The notes under the pieces are model-generated. The model was not told the DNA's origin, ran no database searches, and saw only the letters and a list, made by a program, of their open reading frames with translations. A program made the translations under genes and the position numbers. 10,660 nucleotides of DNA, taken from Candidatus Pullichristensenella stercoripullorum. GTDB taxonomy: Bacteria > Bacillota > Clostridia > Christensenellales > Aristaeellaceae. Positions 6,540-10,660 of this stretch are shown one piece after another; within the stretch, counting starts at the first letter, position 1, and each line of letters begins with the position of its first letter. The stretch covers positions 1 through 10,660 of the forward strand of contig DVGE01000304.1 of the NCBI GenBank assembly GCA_018712885.1, read 5' to 3'.

Positions 6540-7712
6540 CTATCCCTCCCGGGCGAGCGCCTCCCGCGTCGCGGCGATGTCGCGGTGCACTTCCAGCACC
6601 GCGCGAGCGCGCAATCTACCCTCTTCTATCATACTATAATCTATCCATTTGTCAACGATTTGAAGCGAATTTGCCCCTTCAGCGGCGATGTTTGCCTCCA
6701 AAATCGTGAACAAATGTTCGGAGAGCGCCGCTTTGAGCGCTTCCACATCCCGTTCCACGGCGCGAAGCTCGTATTCCGTGTACATCGTGCGCTCGATCAT
6801 CAGCGGCAAAAACACCCCGCCGACGGGCAGATGCTCCACCGTCGTCTCGCAGACCGGAAAGGGTTCGGCGGGGGAGAGGGGGAACTGCCAGGAAAGCAGC
6901 TTCAGGACGCTCCCCGTGCGCACGCGCCCGGTGTAGACGCGCTCCATGCGCACCGTGGAAACCGCAGCCTCGGCCTCCACCCACGTGCGGGCGACGACCT
7001 CGCCGCGCGCCGCCACGCCGCGCGTCTCTTCGCTGCTCACGCGCTCCTCGCCGCGGATGAGCACATCGCCCCTGCGCACCGTGTCGCCGGGTTCGACCGC
7101 CGCTACGCCGCTCTCGGCGTTGACGGAAACGATGACGCCGTCGCAGGCGGCCACCAGATCGCGCGCCGCGTCGATCTCGTAGACGTCGGGCGCTTCCAGC
7201 GAGGGCGCCACTTCCACCAGCAGCCGCACGCCCTGTACGCGCGCGCCGACGAAGGAAAACTCCTCCGAGCGCGCCGACAAAGTCAGTTCCAGCCTGTCCG
7301 TGTCCACGTCCCGCGCCAGCATGCCGGGCCGCACGCCCATCTCCGCGACCATCGCGCGCACGTCCGCCTCGCTGGACCCTGCCGGGCGTTCGCCGACGAA
7401 GGATATGTCCACGATCCAGATGCGCTGCAAGTACAGGCACAGCAGCGCCGCGCCGAGCATCGCTCCGGGCAGCAGCGTCCAGCGGCGCAGGCAGAAGCGC
7501 TTGAAAGCGTCGAGGCCGGTGACGCGCACTTCCTCCACCCGCAGCGCGTGCCGCTCGCACAGGGCGCGCACCACGCGCGCTCCGCGTCCACTGGTATCGA
7601 GCGTCAGCGCCCGCTCCCCGTCGCGCTCAACGCGCGCAAATGTCGCGCCCTGCTCCATGGCGCGCGCGAGCAGGCGTTCGAGCATCAGCCCCTCAACCCG
7701 CAGCCGGATCAT
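6540..7712 (-). CDS. yqfD: Sporulation protein YqfD (stage IV-type membrane protein)
   Basis: The 390-residue protein matches YqfD in length, layout and gene position. It has a soluble N-terminal part of about 70 residues and one membrane segment around residues 78-99, preceded by basic residues (KRFCLRR). A long extracytoplasmic part follows, beginning with a region like a POTRA/FtsQ fold (about 100-170: VDISFVGE, then FVGARVQGVRLLVEV). A central beta-rich segment contains DGVIVSVNAESGVAAVEPGD (about 191-210), resembling biotinyl/lipoyl-like hairpins. The C-terminus is a charged helix. In Bacillus it is made in the mother cell under sigma-E and is needed for efficient sporulation; its biochemical role is unknown. 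The ATG has GGAG 7 nt upstream and overlaps the end of yqfC by 20 nt, suggesting coupled translation. It ends in TAG, 9 nt before phoH and in the same frame. Confidence 0.87.
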   Translation of the reverse strand: MIRLRVEGLMLERLLARAMEQGATFARVERDGERALTLDTSGRGARVVRALCERHALRVEEVRVTGLDAFKRFCLRRWTLLPGAMLGAALLCLYLQRIWIVDISFVGERPAGSSEADVRAMVAEMGVRPGMLARDVDTDRLELTLSARSEEFSFVGARVQGVRLLVEVAPSLEAPDVYEIDAARDLVAACDGVIVSVNAESGVAAVEPGDTVRRGDVLIRGEERVSSEETRGVAARGEVVARTWVEAEAAVSTVRMERVYTGRVRTGSVLKLLSWQFPLSPAEPFPVCETTVEHLPVGGVFLPLMIERTMYTEYELRAVERDVEALKAALSEHLFTILEANIAAEGANSLQIVDKWIDYSMIEEGRLRARAVLEVHRDIAATREALAREG

Positions 7713-7965
7713 GTTCGATCTCCAAGCGCTCGATGCGTCCCGCGACGATCAGCGCGTCCCTGCGCACTTCGCGCAGCGTCAGCCCCTGCCCGCAAACGCT
7801 GACTGCTCCCCGGCGGCAGCGCACGCGCACGCGCTCGGGGGCGTAGTCGAGCAATCCCAGATGGTTCTCCACCAGCGCGCGAGCGCCGCCGACGGCGGTC
7901 ACGCGCGTCTCGCGCGCCGTATTCTCCGCCCAACTGAGCTGCTTGGGCGTGCGGCTCCTTTTCAC
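7693..7965 (-). CDS. yqfC: Sporulation protein YqfC
   Basis: This small protein (90 residues from the GTG at 7965) resembles the YqfC/YabP-like sporulation family. A basic N-terminus (KRSRTPKQLSW) precedes the diagnostic ENHLGLLDY at residues 33-41. A beta-rich segment with GAVSVCGQGLTLREV (53-67) follows, ending in GRIERLEIEHD. In Bacillus the gene belongs to the sigma-E regulon with yqfD and its molecular role is not well defined. The GTG start is preceded by GAGG with about 8 nt spacing and gives the usual family length of about 90 residues. The frame stays open further upstream and includes an ATG at 8034. That would add 23 residues unlike YqfC and place the start inside the stem-loop, so it was not chosen. 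The 3' end overlaps yqfD by 20 nt, and pairing with yqfD supports the call. Confidence 0.82.
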   Translation of the reverse strand: MKRSRTPKQLSWAENTARETRVTAVGGARALVENHLGLLDYAPERVRVRCRRGAVSVCGQGLTLREVRRDALIVAGRIERLEIEHDPAAG

Positions 7966-7978
7966 AGGCAACACCTCG

Positions 7979-7993
7979 CAGGAAGCGTTCCTG
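7979..7993 (-). repeat. Perfect inverted repeat just upstream of the yqfC ribosome binding site
   Basis: CAGGAA-CGC-TTCCTG forms a 6-bp stem with a 3-nt loop on the minus strand. It sits directly after the T tract and one base before the GAGG motif that serves the yqfC GTG start. It could influence ribosome access or mRNA stability; this is inference from position. Confidence 0.45.
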
Positions 7994-8069
7994 AAAAAAC
8001 CCAACAGAGCGGCTGATCCGCGTCCGGCCAACATTGCCCGAAACGAGATCTCCTGCCGTGTCTGTTGGG
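7994..8069 (-). terminator. Long-range stem closing on a T tract: proBA terminator or structured leader of yqfC
   Basis: On the minus strand CCCAACAGA (8069-8061) is perfectly complementary to TCTGTTGGG (8008-8000), giving a 9-bp stem. It is followed at once by six T (7999-7994), the layout of an intrinsic terminator. Unlike a simple terminator the stem encloses 52 nt. That interior can form a small hairpin (GCGG/CCGC, 8009-8021) and a 4-bp CGGC/GCCG stem (8025-8028 with 8055-8058), so a three-way junction is possible. An alternative AGATC/GATCT pairing would place the 5' arm of the main stem in a loop, as in attenuators. I did not recognise a known riboswitch class; T-box, fluoride and ydaO-type consensus sequences were not seen. 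It lies between proA and yqfC, so it may simply end the proline operon. Confidence 0.5.
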
Positions 8070-8087
8070 ATCTTCCAGTCCTGCTTA

Positions 8088-8117
8088 ACCCTATGCGGGA
8101 TGGCGGCCGCTTATCGC
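8088..8117 (-). promoter_or_regulatory. Possible sigma-E-type promoter for the yqfC operon
   Basis: On the minus strand GCGATAA (8117-8111) is followed after 15 nt by CATAGGGT (8095-8088). The second element shares CATA and the final T with the sporulation sigma-E -10 consensus (CATACA-T). The first is only a loose fit to the -35 element. The idea rests mainly on yqfC and yqfD being sigma-E-dependent in Bacillus subtilis, as I recall. The spacing is right, but the match is weak and the -35 part overlaps the end of proA. No good vegetative promoter (TTGACA/TATAAT) was seen in the gap. Confidence 0.2.
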
Positions 8118-9355
8118 ACCTGCCCGTCGCCGTAGAGCACGTATTTGTAGGAAACGAGCGCTTCCAGCCCCATGGGGCCACGGGCGTGCAGCTTTTGCGT
8201 GGAGATGCCGATCTCCGCGCCGAGGCCGAAGACGCCGCCGTCGGTAAAGCGCGTGGAGGCGTTGACGTAGACCGCCGCCGAATCCACCTCGCGGGCAAAG
8301 CGCCGTGCCGCGGCCAGGTCGCGGGTGACGATGCACTCGCTGTGATGGCTGGAATAGCGGCGGATGTGTTCAATGGCTTCGTCCAGACCGGAAACGACCT
8401 TCACTGCGAGTATATAGTCGAGAAATTCGATCTCATAGTCGTTCTCACAGGCGGGCACGGCATCAGGCAGGATGGCGCAGGTGCGCGGGCAGCCGCGCAG
8501 TTCCACGTTTTTCTCCTTCAGCCGCGCGGCGATGGCCGGCAGCGCTGTCTCGGCGATGGCCTCGTCCACCAAAAGCGTTTCCAGCGCGTTGCACACGGAG
8601 GGGCGCGAGGTCTTGGCGTTGAAGACGATCTCCGCGGCCATGGCGATGTCGGCGGTCTTTTCCACATAGGCGTGGCAGTTGCCCACGCCCGTTTCGATCA
8701 CCGGCACAGTGGCGTTTTCCACCACCGAGCGGATCAGCCCCGCGCCGCCGCGGGGGATGAGGCAGTCGATGTAGCGGTTGAGGCGCATCATCGCCGTGGC
8801 GGTCTCGCGGTCGGTGTCCTCGATGAGGCAAATGCAGTTCTCATCGAGCCCCGCGGCCCCAAGCGCCGCGCGCATGACGTTGGCGATGGCCGTGTTGGAG
8901 CGGATGGCCTCCTTGCCGCCGCGCAGTATGCAGGCGTTGCCGCTCTTTAAGCACAGCGCCGCCGCGTCGGAAGTGACGTTGGGCCGGGCCTCGAAGATGA
9001 TGCCGATCACGCCCAGGGGCACGGTGATCTTCTCCATCTCCAGCCCGCAGGAGAGCGTGGAGCCGGAGAGCACGCGCCCCACGGGGTCGGCAAGCGCCGC
9101 CACTTCGCGCACGCCCGCGGCCATGCCGCCTATGCGCGCCTCGGAAAGCGAGAGACGGTCGAGCATGGAGGGGGACATGCCGCTTGCGCGCGCCGCTTCC
9201 ACATCCTCCCGGTTGGCGGAGAGTATGTCCGCCGCGTGCGCTTCCAGGGCGTCGGCGATGGAAAGGAGCGCCGCGTCCTTGCGCGCGGTCGAGGCGTTCG
9301 CCAACGCGCTGGCCGCCCGTTTTGCCGCCGCGCCGATGCTTTCCAGTTGGATCAT
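8111..9355 (-). CDS. proA: Gamma-glutamyl phosphate reductase (glutamate-5-semialdehyde dehydrogenase)
   Basis: ProA reduces gamma-glutamyl phosphate with NADPH to glutamate 5-semialdehyde, which cyclises towards proline. The 414-residue product covers the whole aldehyde-dehydrogenase-like family length. It has the PLGVIGIIFEARPNVTSD segment (about residues 113-130), LKSGNACILRGGKEA (136-150, cofactor side), and the probable catalytic cysteine 255 in SRPSVCNALETLL. The C-terminal family signature GAEIGISTQKLHARGPMGL is also present. I chose the ATG at 9355 rather than the in-frame TTG at 9364. It lies 1 nt after the proB stop and has GGAGG about 8-9 nt upstream, within the end of proB. It ends with TAA at 8111, followed by the structured gap before yqfC. 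Confidence 0.96.
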   Translation of the reverse strand: MIQLESIGAAAKRAASALANASTARKDAALLSIADALEAHAADILSANREDVEAARASGMSPSMLDRLSLSEARIGGMAAGVREVAALADPVGRVLSGSTLSCGLEMEKITVPLGVIGIIFEARPNVTSDAAALCLKSGNACILRGGKEAIRSNTAIANVMRAALGAAGLDENCICLIEDTDRETATAMMRLNRYIDCLIPRGGAGLIRSVVENATVPVIETGVGNCHAYVEKTADIAMAAEIVFNAKTSRPSVCNALETLLVDEAIAETALPAIAARLKEKNVELRGCPRTCAILPDAVPACENDYEIEFLDYILAVKVVSGLDEAIEHIRRYSSHHSECIVTRDLAAARRFAREVDSAAVYVNASTRFTDGGVFGLGAEIGISTQKLHARGPMGLEALVSYKYVLYGDGQVR

Positions 9356-9356
9356 A

Positions 9357-10154
9357 TCACACAACCTCCCTGCGGGGAAGGAATACCGTTCCCCGCGCTT
9401 CGCCGTCCAGGAGACGGTAGATGTCGTCCGGGTCGGAGCCGTCCATGATCGCGGTGGTCACGCCCGCGCGCGTGGCGATGTCGGCCGCCTGCACCTTGGT
9501 GATCATGCCGCCGGTGCCGCGGCTGGAACCGGTGCCGCCGGCGATCTCGCGCAGGTGCGGCGTGATCTCCTCGACGACGGGGATGAGCTTGGCGTTGGGG
9601 TTGACGCGCGGGTTTTCCTCGTGCAGACCGTCGATGTCGGTGAGGATGATGAGCGCGTCCGCGCGCACGATGCGCGCCACCAGCGCCGAGAGCGTGTCGT
9701 TGTCGCCAAAGACGATCTCTTCCACCGCCACGGTGTCGTTCTCGTTGACGATGGGCAGCGCGCCCATGTCCAGCAGCCGCTCAAAAGCGTTCTGTATGTT
9801 CATGTTGCGGATGCGGTCGTCCACGCAGTCGCGCGTGAGCAGCACCTGCGCGGTGGCGTGGCCGTATTCGCTGAACAATTTGTCGTATATGTACATCAGT
9901 TCGCACTGTCCCACGGCTGCGCAGGCCTGCCGGCCGGCCACGTCGTGCGGGCGGCGCTCCAGTTTGAGCTTGCCCACGCCCACGCCGATGGCGCCCGAGG
10001 AGACCAGCACGATCTCGCGCCCGGCGTTTTTCAGATCCGACAGCACGCGCGCCAGATCGCGCATGCGGCGCAGGTTCAGGTTGCCCGTCTCATGCGTCAG
10101 CGTCGAAGTGCCCACCTTGAATACGAGGCGCCTCGCGCCAGCAAAATGGTTCAT
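9357..10154 (-). CDS. proB: Glutamate 5-kinase, short form without PUA domain
   Basis: ProB phosphorylates L-glutamate with ATP to gamma-glutamyl phosphate, the first and normally feedback-controlled step of proline synthesis. The 265-residue protein is an amino-acid-kinase fold. It has KVGTSTLT at residues 13-20 (phosphate binding), SSGAIGVG at 52-59, NENDTV at 137-142 (glutamate site), FGDNDTLSA at 149-157, and GTGGMITK at 213-220 near the nucleotide site. The chain stops right after the kinase domain. The C-terminal PUA domain of the roughly 365-residue E. coli and B. subtilis enzymes is absent. The ATG is preceded by GGAGG with 6 nt spacing, placed directly after the stop of the PRPP-synthetase-like gene. 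The stop lies 1 nt before the proA ATG, so the pair is probably translationally coupled and makes the unstable phosphate intermediate next to its reductase. Confidence 0.96.
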   Translation of the reverse strand: MNHFAGARRLVFKVGTSTLTHETGNLNLRRMRDLARVLSDLKNAGREIVLVSSGAIGVGVGKLKLERRPHDVAGRQACAAVGQCELMYIYDKLFSEYGHATAQVLLTRDCVDDRIRNMNIQNAFERLLDMGALPIVNENDTVAVEEIVFGDNDTLSALVARIVRADALIILTDIDGLHEENPRVNPNAKLIPVVEEITPHLREIAGGTGSSRGTGGMITKVQAADIATRAGVTTAIMDGSDPDDIYRLLDGEARGTVFLPRREVV

Positions 10155-10169
10155 TTCCGTCCTCCGATT

Positions 10170-10660
10170 TTACAGTTGCAGGTCGGCCAGTTCAAAGCCC
10201 GCGCGCACGATGCTCTCGGGAAGCTGGGAGAACATGGAGCTGATGGACTCGTAGTTGTAGAAGCGCATGATCGTCTCGGCGAACATCGGCGCCACCGAGA
10301 TGGTCTTGAACTTGGGGTGGCCGATGATGTTGGGGTTGTCCACCGTATCGGTGGAGAACACGGCCTCGATGGGGCTGGCCTCGATCTTGGCCACGCCGCG
10401 CGCGGAGATGATGTTGTGGGAAAGCAGCGCGTACACGCGCTTGCACCCATGCTTTTTCAAAGCGTCGGCGAGGTTGACCAGCGTGCCGCCGGAAATGGTG
10501 AAATCATCCACCACCAGACAGTCCTTGCCCTCGACGTTGCCGATCACTTCCAGCACGTGAGCGTTCTCGGTGTGGTCGGTGCGCTCCTTGTCGCCGATGG
10601 CGATGGGCAGCCCCAGCGCGTTGGCGTACTTGCGCGCCTGCTTGGCAAAGCCCGCGTCCG
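10170..10660 (-). CDS. prs: Ribose-phosphate pyrophosphokinase-like protein, C-terminal part (gene runs off the window)
   Basis: Only the last 162 codons are visible; the 5' part lies beyond the right edge. The visible part starts with DAGFAKQARKYA, matching the region after the flexible loop of PRPP synthetases. A phosphoribosyltransferase-type PRPP-binding loop follows (VVDDFTISGGTL), then the C-terminal block ending in VAPMFAETIMRF. Authentic enzymes make PRPP from ribose 5-phosphate and ATP in the cytoplasm, for nucleotide, histidine and tryptophan synthesis. The loop is not the usual bacterial form (VDD-MIDTGGT type): it has an SGGT ending and the following strand reads ALLSHN. This is therefore a divergent member, and the specific reaction is inferred from family. 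It ends with TAA 15 nt before proB, whose ribosome binding site lies just after that stop, suggesting one transcript with proBA. PRPP-synthetase family membership is secure; function as the main Prs of the cell is less so. Confidence 0.8.
   Translation of the reverse strand, partial: DAGFAKQARKYANALGLPIAIGDKERTDHTENAHVLEVIGNVEGKDCLVVDDFTISGGTLVNLADALKKHGCKRVYALLSHNIISARGVAKIEASPIEAVFSTDTVDNPNIIGHPKFKTISVAPMFAETIMRFYNYESISSMFSQLPESIVRAGFELADLQL

Noticed and set aside
7994..8110. Known riboswitch, T-box or SRP RNA in the proA-yqfC gap
   Set aside because: I looked for the T-box AGGGTGG-type motif, the SRP tetraloop-receptor region and common riboswitch cores and saw none; no class can be named.
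7966..8373. Upstream extension of the yqfC frame, including the ATG at 8034
   Set aside because: The extension runs antiphase through proA and the stem-loop gap and is unlike YqfC. The GTG at 7965 with GAGG gives the expected 90 residues.
9356..9364. TTG start of proA at 9364
   Set aside because: The ATG three codons later has better spacing from GGAGG and sits 1 nt after the proB stop.
1..10660. CRISPR arrays, insertion sequences, tRNA or rRNA genes, phage or defence genes
   Set aside because: No regularly spaced repeats, transposase motifs, cloverleaf-like segments or rRNA sequences were found; the region is conserved housekeeping.

Overview
The window is a high-GC, coding-dense bacterial segment with every recognisable gene on the minus strand, so the text below runs from right to left. 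The gene set suggests an anaerobic, endospore-forming member of the Clostridia with a GC-rich genome. Sporulation-associated yqfC and yqfD, the block yqfC-yqfD-phoH-yqfF-ybeY-cdd-era-recO (a classic Firmicutes order) and a rubredoxin-first ('reverse') rubrerythrin all support this. Species cannot be named from the sequence.

Right part (10660 to 8111): the 3' end of a PRPP-synthetase-like gene, then proB (short, without the PUA domain) and proA, spaced 15 nt and 1 nt apart. These two catalyse the first steps of proline synthesis from glutamate and are probably translated in series.

The gap at 8110-7966 holds no gene. It carries a possible sigma-E-type promoter, a perfect 9-bp long-range stem enclosing 52 nt and ending in six T (minus strand), and a second perfect hairpin just before the yqfC ribosome binding site. 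It could be the proBA terminator, a structured leader of the yqfC operon, or both.

Middle part (7965 to 829): a tightly packed operon. It holds yqfC, yqfD, phoH, the membrane HD-domain phosphodiesterase pgpH/yqfF, a single reading frame joining ybeY to cdd, era and recO. Most junctions overlap or are only a few bases apart. The usual dgkA between ybeY and cdd is missing, and no stop separates the two domains. A strong internal ribosome binding site still sits in front of the Cdd methionine, so both a fusion protein and free Cdd are possible. The products centre on ribosome and rRNA maturation (YbeY, Era, PhoH), c-di-AMP turnover (PgpH), pyrimidine salvage (Cdd), recombination repair (RecO) and mother-cell sporulation functions (YqfC, YqfD).

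Left part (828 to 1): a reverse rubrerythrin gene for peroxide removal, 52 nt after recO, followed by two tandem hairpins, the second a textbook intrinsic terminator. The last 100 bases are only 40% GC by my count and contain small direct repeats and a palindrome, but no convincing gene.

Overall this is mostly a conserved housekeeping region. The points most worth checking are the ybeY-cdd fusion with its internal start, the structured proA-yqfC gap, and the divergent PRPP-synthetase-like protein.
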